Shown in pieces: positions 14,879 to 20,811 of a DNA stretch of 21,576 nucleotides. Origin of the DNA: Chloroflexota bacterium (GTDB lineage Bacteria > Chloroflexota > Dehalococcoidia > UBA2979); contig VYDC01000248.1 of the NCBI GenBank assembly GCA_009843585.1, forward strand, positions 1 to 21,576, read 5' to 3'. Both the position numbers and the translations under genes were made by a program. The number at the start of each line of letters is the position of its first letter. The first letter of the stretch is position 1. Below the pieces are notes generated by a model. The model did not search any database. It was given only the letters and a program-made list of their open reading frames with translations, and was not told where the DNA came from.

Positions 14879-14906
14879 ATCGTAGAGAGCGGTCCCGCGC
14901 TGTCAA
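14879..14906 (-). promoter_or_regulatory. Near-consensus sigma-70-type promoter for the zinc-ribbon gene
   Basis: On the minus strand a perfect TTGACA (-35, 14901-14906) is followed after 16 nt by TACGAT (-10, 14879-14884). A start around 14872 gives a leader of about 15 nt holding the GGGAGGGGG ribosome-binding site. This is the best promoter in the window. Confidence 0.75.
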
Positions 14907-14921
14907 CGCCCGAGTCGGGCG
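14907..14921. promoter_or_regulatory. Inverted repeat abutting the -35 box, candidate operator
   Basis: CGCCCGA-G-TCGGGCG is a 7-bp-arm palindrome with a 1-bp centre, directly upstream of the TTGACA of the zinc-ribbon gene promoter. The near-symmetric, hairpin-unfriendly centre suggests a dimeric regulator site more than a terminator for the upstream queD-like gene. Confidence 0.4.
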
Positions 14922-14955
14922 AGTTCCCCCGGCGCGAAGCGTCCGAGACGGCCCG

Positions 14956-15468
14956 TTAGCGGCGGAGATCACCCCGGTAGGAGGCGGACTGCCCCGGCAT
15001 CTCCTCCACCTCGATCGCGAGCCGGAGGATCCCGTCGTGCCCGCCCTCACGCAGGGCGAGCGCGACCCGCTCCCAGAGCCACCGCGCTATCAGCTCGGCG
15101 GTGGTGTTCTCGATCGGGAGCGCGGCGACCTCCTCCGACGGGAAGCGGTATGCCCGCCCCCGGTAGGAGACCAGCCAGGAGCCCGACTCCTCCCTGACGT
15201 CGAGCAGCGCCGAGCGCGCTTGCAGCAGGAAGCGGTGATCGAGTTCCTCGCACGCCGCGCGGCACAGCCGCTTCAGCACGGCGAAGTCGATCACCCACGA
15301 GTCGGCCGTGAGATCGCCGGTGACGCGGCAGCTGACGGAGTAGTTGTGTCCATGCAGGGGTTCGAGGTCGTCGCCGATCGTCGCCATGTGGGCGGCGGCG
15401 AAGCGCAGGCGCACGCCGCGCACCTCGACCTCGTGAATGCCGGGGGGCGCGCCCCGATCATCGGACAT
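14956..15468 (-). CDS. 6-pyruvoyl-tetrahydropterin synthase / QueD-family protein lacking the catalytic Cys
   Basis: The 170-residue protein has the tunnelling (T)-fold of QueD/PTPS enzymes, which act on 7,8-dihydroneopterin triphosphate. QueD makes 6-carboxy-tetrahydropterin for queuosine and other 7-deazaguanines. Zinc ligands are visible as His27 ('FAAAH') and His39/His41 ('LHGHNY'). 'VIDFAVLKR' and 'ELDHRFLL' (Asp77-His78 of the catalytic triad) and 'PIENTTAELIARWLWE' follow, with the C-terminal 'VEEMPGQSASY'. The Cys normally 4 residues before HGH is Leu35 here, with Glu at 36, so canonical QueD chemistry is doubtful. The substitution is seen directly; what reaction results is unknown. 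ATG 15468 is 36 nt after the korB stop, so it is probably co-transcribed with korAB. No queC, queE or folE gene is in the window. Confidence 0.87.
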   Translation of the reverse strand: MSDDRGAPPGIHEVEVRGVRLRFAAAHMATIGDDLEPLHGHNYSVSCRVTGDLTADSWVIDFAVLKRLCRAACEELDHRFLLQARSALLDVREESGSWLVSYRGRAYRFPSEEVAALPIENTTAELIARWLWERVALALREGGHDGILRLAIEVEEMPGQSASYRGDLRR

Positions 15469-15504
15469 CGGTCCGCCTGCCGCCGCTGCGTCCGCCGCCG
15501 GGGT

Positions 15505-16380
15505 CTAGATCTCGAGCGTGGAGAGCAGCGCCTCGACGTCGGGAGCCTCGCGCTGACCGGCGCGCTCCCGCGCCCCGGTGAGACGCTGGTACATGGGGAT
15601 GCTCTCGGGCGCGCGGAAGAGCAGCCCCACCGGGATGCGACCGCTCGTCGCGTGGGCCATCGCCTGCTCCCTGTTGGTGGGGTCGTGATCCTCCGGGAGC
15701 GGGTAGGCCGCCGGCTCGATCCCCTGCTTTGGATTGCCCTTCAGCGCCGCGTAGGTGTCGTTGTAGGTCGTGCAGGGTGACTGCACGTGGACGATGGCGA
15801 AGCCGGGATACTCCATCGCCTCGCCGATCGTTGCGGCGAGATCCCGGGGACGGGTCGACAGCATCGAGGCGATGTAGTTGACGCCGAGCGCCAGAAAGAG
15901 CTCGAGGGGGTTCATCGCGTCGTCGAGCTTCCCCAGGGGGGTGGTCGGCGTGACGGCCTCGAAGGCGCTCGTCGGGGAGGCCTGTCCCTTGGTCAGTCCG
16001 TAGATGCCGTTGTCCATCACGACGCAGGTGACGTCCATGTTGCGCTTCGCCGCGGGGCCGATGTGCTCGGCGCCGATGGAGAGGAAGTCGCCGTCGCCGG
16101 CGGCGACGAGCACGTTGAGCTCCGGCCGGGCCGCCTTGACGCCGTAGGCGATTGGCAGCGTCCTGCCGTGGATGCCGTGGATGCCGAAGGGCTGCGGCCC
16201 CTCCTGCAGGTGGACGAGGTTCCCCGAGCACCCGATGCCCGCGACCACCACCGTGTTCTCGATCGGCTCGCCGAGACGGGTGACGCGGTCGGCGAGCGCG
16301 AGCTCGACGGCGCGCACGACGCCGAAGTCCCCGCAGCCGGGGCACCACTTGAAGTCGTAGTCGGGATTGCGCTTCGTCAT
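15505..16380 (-). CDS. korB: 2-oxoacid:ferredoxin oxidoreductase, beta subunit
   Basis: The 291-residue beta subunit binds thiamine diphosphate and a [4Fe-4S] cluster. Four cluster cysteines are seen: Cys13 and Cys16 in 'WCPGCGDFGV', Cys51 in 'GIGCSGN' and Cys203 in 'QSPCTTYN'. The ThDP motif is 'GDGDFLSIGAEH' (95-106) ending in 'DNGIYGLTKGQ'. The enzyme decarboxylates a 2-oxoacid (2-oxoglutarate or pyruvate being usual) to acyl-CoA and reduces ferredoxin, in the cytoplasm. Substrate cannot be decided from these motifs; KGOR is the default for actinobacterial fused forms. ATG at 16380 overlaps the korA stop by 4 nt (translational coupling). Confidence 0.95.
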   Translation of the reverse strand: MTKRNPDYDFKWCPGCGDFGVVRAVELALADRVTRLGEPIENTVVVAGIGCSGNLVHLQEGPQPFGIHGIHGRTLPIAYGVKAARPELNVLVAAGDGDFLSIGAEHIGPAAKRNMDVTCVVMDNGIYGLTKGQASPTSAFEAVTPTTPLGKLDDAMNPLELFLALGVNYIASMLSTRPRDLAATIGEAMEYPGFAIVHVQSPCTTYNDTYAALKGNPKQGIEPAAYPLPEDHDPTNREQAMAHATSGRIPVGLLFRAPESIPMYQRLTGARERAGQREAPDVEALLSTLEI

Positions 16381-18104
16381 ACCCGGACCAGCTCTCCTGT
16401 CCGCGCCTCCAGACGCTCGCGGATGCGCTCCGTAAGGAAGCGCTCCTTGAATGGGAGACCGGTGTACTGCGTGATCGCCTCAGCCCGCACCCCCTGCTGG
16501 CGCAGAAGCCCGGCGAACTGGCCCAGGTAGTTCAGTTCGGGGACCAGCACCAGCTCCTTCGCCCGGAGCTCCTCGAGCAGCGCCGGGGGAAGCGGGTTGA
16601 GGAACATCGTGAAGTACCACGCGAGGTCGCCGCGGTCGCGCAGGGCAAGGTAGGCGGCGCGCGACGGCCCCTTCGACCCGCCCCACGGCATCAGGGCGAT
16701 CTGTGCCTCTGTTCCCTCGGACTCGAAGAGATCCTCCTCGAGCAGCGCGAGCTTCCCGAAACGGCGATGCGTCATCTGCAGGTGCCACTTGGGGAGGTGC
16801 GTCGTGTCGCCGTACTCGTCGTGCTCGCTCCCGTTCGCGACGTAGGCACCGGGACCGCCGGGGACCGGGAAGGGCGTGAGCTGCTCGCCCCGGTAGCGAC
16901 GAGGCGGGCCATCGCCGTCGATCGCCTCCGATCCGTTCACCGTCACGCGGCTCTCGGGCCGGATCGACGAGAGCGGGGGCCGCGGCACGTCCTGCTGCCT
17001 CTCGGCGACCGAGGCCTCGGAGAGGAGGATGACCGGGCCCTGGTAGCGCTCGGCCCAGTTGATGGCGTGGGCCGCCGCGTAGAAGCACTCCTCGACGCTC
17101 CCCGGCGCGATGATCGGGATGCGGAGGTCGCCGTGCCCCGGGTTGAGCGCGGTCAGCAGGTCCGACTGCTCGGTCTTGGTGGGGAGCCCGGTCGAGGGGC
17201 CTCCGCGCTGCACGTTGACGACGACGAGCGGAATCTCGGCCATCCAGGCGAGTCCGAGCCCCTCGCTCATCAGCGAGAGGCCGGGACCGGCGGTCGACGT
17301 CATCGCCCGCTTCCCGGCGAAGCCCGCGCCGATGAGGGCAGTGATCGACTCGATCTCGGAACTCGACTGGCCGACGTAGCTGCCGTCGCCGGTGAGGTAG
17401 CGTTCCATGAACGTGAGCATCGTGGTCGCCGGCGAGATCGGATAGCCGACGAAGACGTCGAGACCGCTCGCGATCGCGCCGAGGCTCGCCGCCTCGTAGC
17501 CGCGCATCAGCACCCGCGGACCCTCGGTCAGCGGCGGTGAATCGAGTCCCGCGACGGTGAGGCCGGTCTCCTGCACCGTGTCCATGCCGAGATCGAGCGC
17601 CTTGATGTTCCCCTCGATGATCACCGCGTCGTTCGCGCGGCCGCGGGTAAAGCGCTCCCGGATGAAGTCGGTGAAGTACTCGGCCGGCATGCCGGCGAGC
17701 GCCGCGACGGCCCCGATCATCACCATGTTGGCGGCGAGCGGGTTGCCGGTCTCGCGGGCGAGGCGGTCGACCTCCATCCCGATGCAGCGGTTGCCGTCCT
17801 CGATCTCGAAGTCGCCGGAGTTGTAGACGACGATGCCGTCGTCTCGGCACTCCTCGATGTGGTGGTCGTAGGCGTATCGGTTCAGCACGACCAGCACGTC
17901 GAGCTGATCACCCGCCGCGAGCACCGGTCGGGTCGAGATGCGGGTCTGGGCCCAGGTCGGCCCCCCCTTGATCTGTGAGGGGAAGGTCGAGAAGGTCTGG
18001 ACGTGGTAGCCGACGCGGGCCGCCGCCTGCGCGAGCCCCTCGGCGGCGGTCACGACACCCTGGCCGCCCTCACCCGCGAAGCGCACCACCAGATCCGTGG
18101 CCAT
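16377..18104 (-). CDS. korA: 2-oxoacid:ferredoxin oxidoreductase, fused gamma-alpha subunit
   Basis: The 575-residue protein joins a gamma domain (about 1-185, with 'GEGGQGV' at 11-17 and 'FPSQIKGGPT' at 41-50) to an alpha domain (about 197-575). Alpha motifs are 'GYPISPATTM' (220-229, the YPITP motif), 'SEIESITALIGAGFAG' (249-264), 'TSTAGPGLSLMSEG' (269-282) and 'QRGGPSTGLPTKTEQSDLL' (299-317). The fused gamma-alpha form paired with a separate beta is typical of 2-oxoglutarate/pyruvate:ferredoxin oxidoreductases in actinobacteria and other aerobes; ferredoxin would be the electron acceptor. ATG at 18104 has GGGGAGCGG upstream. The 379-nt region before it is shared with the divergent RAM-domain gene, a candidate regulator. 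Confidence 0.96.
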   Translation of the reverse strand: MATDLVVRFAGEGGQGVVTAAEGLAQAAARVGYHVQTFSTFPSQIKGGPTWAQTRISTRPVLAAGDQLDVLVVLNRYAYDHHIEECRDDGIVVYNSGDFEIEDGNRCIGMEVDRLARETGNPLAANMVMIGAVAALAGMPAEYFTDFIRERFTRGRANDAVIIEGNIKALDLGMDTVQETGLTVAGLDSPPLTEGPRVLMRGYEAASLGAIASGLDVFVGYPISPATTMLTFMERYLTGDGSYVGQSSSEIESITALIGAGFAGKRAMTSTAGPGLSLMSEGLGLAWMAEIPLVVVNVQRGGPSTGLPTKTEQSDLLTALNPGHGDLRIPIIAPGSVEECFYAAAHAINWAERYQGPVILLSEASVAERQQDVPRPPLSSIRPESRVTVNGSEAIDGDGPPRRYRGEQLTPFPVPGGPGAYVANGSEHDEYGDTTHLPKWHLQMTHRRFGKLALLEEDLFESEGTEAQIALMPWGGSKGPSRAAYLALRDRGDLAWYFTMFLNPLPPALLEELRAKELVLVPELNYLGQFAGLLRQQGVRAEAITQYTGLPFKERFLTERIRERLEARTGELVRV

Positions 18105-18320
18105 GAGCTACCGCTCCCCGTGACCGGTGGTCGGTTGGGCCGTGCCGATGAGGGGTCGGGCGCGGCCGCGCGACGATAAGCCCGGCGGCGGGTCCGACGG
18201 TTCCGCCTCGCACGTTTCTCGGGAGCCGATGCGGTGCATCACTCGTCGGACCCCATGGATTCGGGATTCCCCCGCAGGCCGGACGGCTTGCGCCCTCCAC
18301 GTCGACGCTGCGGACCACAC

Positions 18321-18350
18321 AGTATCGACCCGCGAGCGGCCTACGCTCAA
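18321..18350 (-). promoter_or_regulatory. Candidate promoter for korAB
   Basis: On the minus strand TTGAGC (18345-18350) is followed after 18 nt by GATACT (18321-18326), a 4/6 match for each box. It would give a leader of about 210 nt before korA. This is a weak-to-moderate call made because no better promoter is nearer. Confidence 0.35.
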
Positions 18351-18353
18351 CGG

Positions 18354-18371
18354 GTCGACGCCGTCGACGCT
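18354..18371 (+). repeat. Tandem GTCGACGC(C/T) repeats
   Basis: Two directly abutting 9-bp copies occur, GTCGACGCC at 18354-18362 and GTCGACGCT at 18363-18371. A third copy, GTCGACGCT, is at 18301-18309, 44 nt upstream of the first. GTCGAC is itself a palindrome. They lie in the shared korA/RAM-gene region upstream of the candidate TATCAT -10 box and may be regulator-binding sites. Confidence 0.4.
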
Positions 18372-18384
18372 TTTGGCGCGTGAC

Positions 18385-18390
18385 CTATCA
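18385..18390 (+). promoter_or_regulatory. -10 box TATCAT upstream of the RAM-domain gene
   Basis: TATCAT sits inside the near-palindrome CTATCATAG, so the opposite strand reads TATGAT and could also act as a -10 box. It is one of the few AT-containing stretches in the intergenic region. Transcription from it rightward would give a leader of about 87 nt carrying the 18401-18420 palindrome. No good -35 is seen. Confidence 0.4.
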
Positions 18391-18400
18391 TAGCCGGAGC

Positions 18401-18420
18401 GCGCGCCGCGCGCGGCGCGC
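18401..18420. repeat. Perfect 20-bp GC palindrome in the leader of the RAM-domain gene
   Basis: GCGCGCCGCGCGCGGCGCGC is identical to its own reverse complement. It lies 10 nt after the candidate -10 box. It could be an autoregulatory site or simply low-complexity GC sequence; Lrp-type sites are usually more AT-rich, so the former is not assured. Confidence 0.5.
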
Positions 18421-18483
18421 AGCCGTGCCGAGCGCAGCGAGCCCGCCCCGGCGTCTCGAGAGGACTGCTGGAGGGAGGAGACC

Positions 18484-18720
18484 GTGGTCAAGGCCTATGT
18501 CCTGATCGTGACCAGCCCCGGCGCGACACGGCGCGTCGCGCTGGCGCTGCGGGGGTTGCCGAACATCGCCGAGGTGCACGAGGTCATGGGGCCCTACGAC
18601 GTCGTGGCGGAGCTGGAGACCGAGAGCCTCACCGACATTCCGCCGATCCTCTCCGGCACCATACGGACGATGGAGGGCATCCAGTCGACGACGTCGCTCG
18701 TCGCCTTCTCCCCTGGCTAG
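18484..18720 (+). CDS. Stand-alone Lrp/AsnC ligand-binding (RAM) domain protein
   Basis: The 78-residue protein is a free-standing RAM (regulation of amino acid metabolism) domain without the helix-turn-helix of Lrp/AsnC regulators. The pattern 'KAYVLIVTSPGATRRVALAL', then 'IAEVHEVMGPYDVVAELETE' (the GxYDxx motif) and 'GTIRTMEGIQSTTSLVAF' is typical of the beta-alpha-beta-beta-alpha-beta fold. Such proteins bind amino acids or related effectors at the dimer interface and can modulate other regulators. GTG 18484 has a strong GGAGGGAGGAG upstream and is the only reasonable start. The gene diverges from korAB, which suggests but does not prove a link to 2-oxoacid metabolism. A short hairpin follows the stop. 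Confidence 0.92.
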   Translation: MVKAYVLIVTSPGATRRVALALRGLPNIAEVHEVMGPYDVVAELETESLTDIPPILSGTIRTMEGIQSTTSLVAFSPG

Positions 18721-18749
18721 CCGCCCCCGGCCGTCGGCCGCGAACGGAT

Positions 18750-18767
18750 CCGTGCCCGCCGGCACGG
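18750..18767. terminator. 7-bp hairpin between convergent genes
   Basis: CCGTGCC (18750-18756) pairs with GGCACGG (18761-18767) around a 4-nt loop in the 92-nt gap between the RAM gene and the convergent alpha/beta hydrolase gene. There is no T-tract. It may terminate either transcript. Confidence 0.4.
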
Positions 18768-18812
18768 CGCCCCTCGGTGCGCGGCGCTCCCGGACGCACG
18801 AGCCGAGCCCGC

Positions 18813-19667
18813 CTAGTTCTGGACGTGGAGCATGTGGGCCGCGAAGAAGGCGCGTGCCAGCTCGATGAACTCTTCCTCGCGATCGAGGTAGGTGACGTGG
18901 CCCGCCAGCTCGAGCGAGACGGAGCGGGCGCTCGGCGTCTGCATCACCATGCGCTGCTGCGTCGCCGCGTCGAGATCAGGGGATCGGCCGCCGCGAATGT
19001 AGAGGATCGGGCAGCGGATCCCGGTCGCCTCCTCCCAGAGGTCGTCGGGCCTCCAGTCGAGGGCGGCGCGCACGTCCGCGACGGCGCGCAGGCCGTCCGG
19101 ACGGCGTTGGAGCCGCCACCCCGCCTCCTCCTCGAGCAGCGCCGACGGTGCGGCGGGGACCGCGCGGCGCCGCCACGCGACGTAGTCCTCGACCGTCGCG
19201 AAGACCGGGTGATCTCGACCGCCGAGCACCTCTTCCCACCGTGCGGAGCCGGCTTCGGGCGCCGGCTGGACGTCATTCGCGAGGGCGCAGGGAACACGAT
19301 TGGTCCGGCGGGCGGCGAGGCCGATCGCGTTGTGGCCACCCATCCCGTGTCCCAGGACGCCGAAGCGCGCGATCCCGAGCGCGTCCGTGAGCGCCTCTAG
19401 GTCGCCGACGTAGTCCCCGGTGGCGTAGCCGCCGGGAGCCGCCGGATGGGTGGAGGCGCCGTGGCCGCGCTGGTCAGGGGCCAGCACGCGGTACTCGCCT
19501 GCGAAGGCCGGTGCCACACGGCTCCAGTCCGCCGCGCAGCCCATCACGCCGTGCAGGAGCAGGAGGACGGGCGAGCCGGGCGATGGCCCATCCCAGTCCA
19601 GGTAGGAGATCTCGACGTCCCGTAGCGTGGCGGTGCGCCGGACGGGCTCGTGCCGTCGCTCACCCAC
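18813..19667 (-). CDS. Alpha/beta-hydrolase-fold protein with Gly at the nucleophile position
   Basis: The 284-residue protein shows the full alpha/beta-hydrolase layout. There is an oxyanion-type 'LLLLHGVMGCAADW' (35-48), then 'RVLAPDQRGHGAS' (60-72), a nucleophile elbow at 'LGHGMGGHNAIG', a 'PILYIRGGRSPD' segment near the acid position and 'ELAGHVTYLD' with the general His (His257). The elbow should read G-x-S-x-G but reads G-H-G-M-G: Gly108 (codon GGG) takes the serine's place. So either the protein is non-hydrolytic or it uses another mechanism, as some cofactor-free members do. GTG 19667 is preceded by GAGGAGGT at ideal spacing; the frame is open upstream but not conserved. It is divergent from the EthD-like gene, and shares a 214-nt region with it. 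Confidence 0.9.
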   Translation of the reverse strand: MGERRHEPVRRTATLRDVEISYLDWDGPSPGSPVLLLLHGVMGCAADWSRVAPAFAGEYRVLAPDQRGHGASTHPAAPGGYATGDYVGDLEALTDALGIARFGVLGHGMGGHNAIGLAARRTNRVPCALANDVQPAPEAGSARWEEVLGGRDHPVFATVEDYVAWRRRAVPAAPSALLEEEAGWRLQRRPDGLRAVADVRAALDWRPDDLWEEATGIRCPILYIRGGRSPDLDAATQQRMVMQTPSARSVSLELAGHVTYLDREEEFIELARAFFAAHMLHVQN

Positions 19668-19685
19668 CGGTACCTCCTCGCCGCC

Positions 19686-19704
19686 GCGCCGCGGCCCGCG
19701 GCGC
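19686..19704. repeat. Interrupted palindrome in the hydrolase/EthD divergent region
   Basis: GCGCCGCGG-C-CCGCGGCGC has 9-bp perfect arms with one central base. It lies 18 nt upstream of the hydrolase start. Beyond it, at 19711-19716, is GATATC, the only AT-rich hexamer here and a possible -10 element on either strand. This could be an operator for the divergent pair. Confidence 0.4.
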
Positions 19705-19881
19705 CGCCACGATATCGGAGGCGCGTCGCGGCCGGAAGCCTCCGACCGGCGGGCCTGCGCCAGAGCACGAGATCGGGCAGACTCGCCCGGGGCCCAACGG
19801 GCGCCGCGCTCTCGCCCGGCGCGTCGGTGCCGGCGCGGGCCCTGGACGGAGAAGCCCGCCGCGCGCGGGCGGGGAGGCACC

Positions 19882-20811
19882 GTGAGCACGCTGGCCGACT
19901 TCGAGAACAGACCCCAGCTGGCCCGCATCACCTGCGGGTGGAAGAAGGCGGAGCTGCCGCTCGACTGGGTGCGTCGCTACTGGCGCGACGTCCACAGCCC
20001 CGTCATCGCCCGTCGCCCGGGCATCTGGGACTACCGCCACAGCCAGTTCGACCCGGTGCGCGACGACCTGCTGCAGCCGATCGAGGGGATCGAGTTCTCC
20101 TGCCCGGCGCACCAGCAGCTGATGTGGCTCTCGGACGTCCGCTACCTCGACGACGACGCCCTGGCGGCGTGGGATGCCGCGCCGAGTCCCGAGGTGAAGG
20201 GCCATCTCTTCGGGGACATCGAGCTGATCGTCGATGAGAGCACGACCTACCGAACGCTCGGCGACAACGCCCACACGTACGTCGACGAGACCGGGATCGC
20301 AACACCGCAGGGTCCCGTGCCGTCGCCGAGCTACGGCATCTTCCTGCGCTCCCGCGCCGACGAGGCCTCCTTCCGTGCGTGCCTGCGCGAGCTCGCCGCC
20401 CGGTGGGCCGCCGTGTCCGGCGTGCTCCGGCTGCGCCTCAACCTCTTCGAGGCGCCGGACATGGAGGCCGAGCGGCGCGCCGGCTACCCGATCAAGACGC
20501 ACCCGCCGGAGCGCCAGTACCAGGCGTGGGTGGACATCGTCCTCGCCTCCGAGAGCGTCGCGGCCGACCTGTCGGCCGCCGCCCGGGAATGCGGTCTCGG
20601 GACGCACGTGCACACGCTGCACAGCTACCCGGTCCGGGTCGTCTACACGAGCAACTACGGGGGCCGTCCCACGCTCGTCGGGCTGCGCGGCTACGCCGCC
20701 TACGAGGCGATCACGGCGCTCGGTGCCGACAACCAGCGGCAGCCGTCGCTCCTTGAGTGGATGAACGGGCCCGTCGCCGCCGGCGGGCCGGTGGAGGATC
20801 CGGCCGAATGA
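19882..20811 (+). CDS. EthD-like dimeric alpha+beta barrel protein
   Basis: The 309-residue protein starts with an EthD-like segment: 'CGWKKAELPLDWVRRYWRDVHSPV' (18-41) and 'PGIWDYRHSQF', matching the K-x-x-x-x-x-x-F-x-x-YWxxxHxP pattern of the EthD/ABM superfamily. A second barrel-like half ('SYGIFLRSRADEASFRACLRE' region, then 'QYQAWVDIVLAS') suggests a tandem two-domain arrangement. EthD proteins are small ferredoxin-like proteins found in degradation operons (named from ETBE degradation); their exact activity is often unknown. GTG 19882 follows GGGGAGG, and similarity begins soon after. The stop overlaps the next gene's ATG (ATGA), so the two act together. Codon usage is as the neighbours. 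The function of this specific protein is not known to me. Confidence 0.75.
   Translation: MSTLADFENRPQLARITCGWKKAELPLDWVRRYWRDVHSPVIARRPGIWDYRHSQFDPVRDDLLQPIEGIEFSCPAHQQLMWLSDVRYLDDDALAAWDAAPSPEVKGHLFGDIELIVDESTTYRTLGDNAHTYVDETGIATPQGPVPSPSYGIFLRSRADEASFRACLRELAARWAAVSGVLRLRLNLFEAPDMEAERRAGYPIKTHPPERQYQAWVDIVLASESVAADLSAAARECGLGTHVHTLHSYPVRVVYTSNYGGRPTLVGLRGYAAYEAITALGADNQRQPSLLEWMNGPVAAGGPVEDPAE

Larger units (their letters stand above)
18105..18483. other. 379-nt divergent intergenic region between korA and the RAM-domain gene
   Basis: This is the only stretch over 300 bases without a recognisable gene. It holds candidate promoters on both strands, repeated GTCGACGC motifs (18301, 18354, 18363) and a 20-bp perfect palindrome (18401-18420), all described separately. 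The korA leader would be about 200 nt if the minus-strand candidate is right. I see no convincing small ORF or known riboswitch. Confidence 0.7.

Noticed and set aside
14956..15468. Calling this gene queD outright
   Set aside because: The catalytic Cys is absent and no queuosine genes are adjacent, so only the family name is justified.
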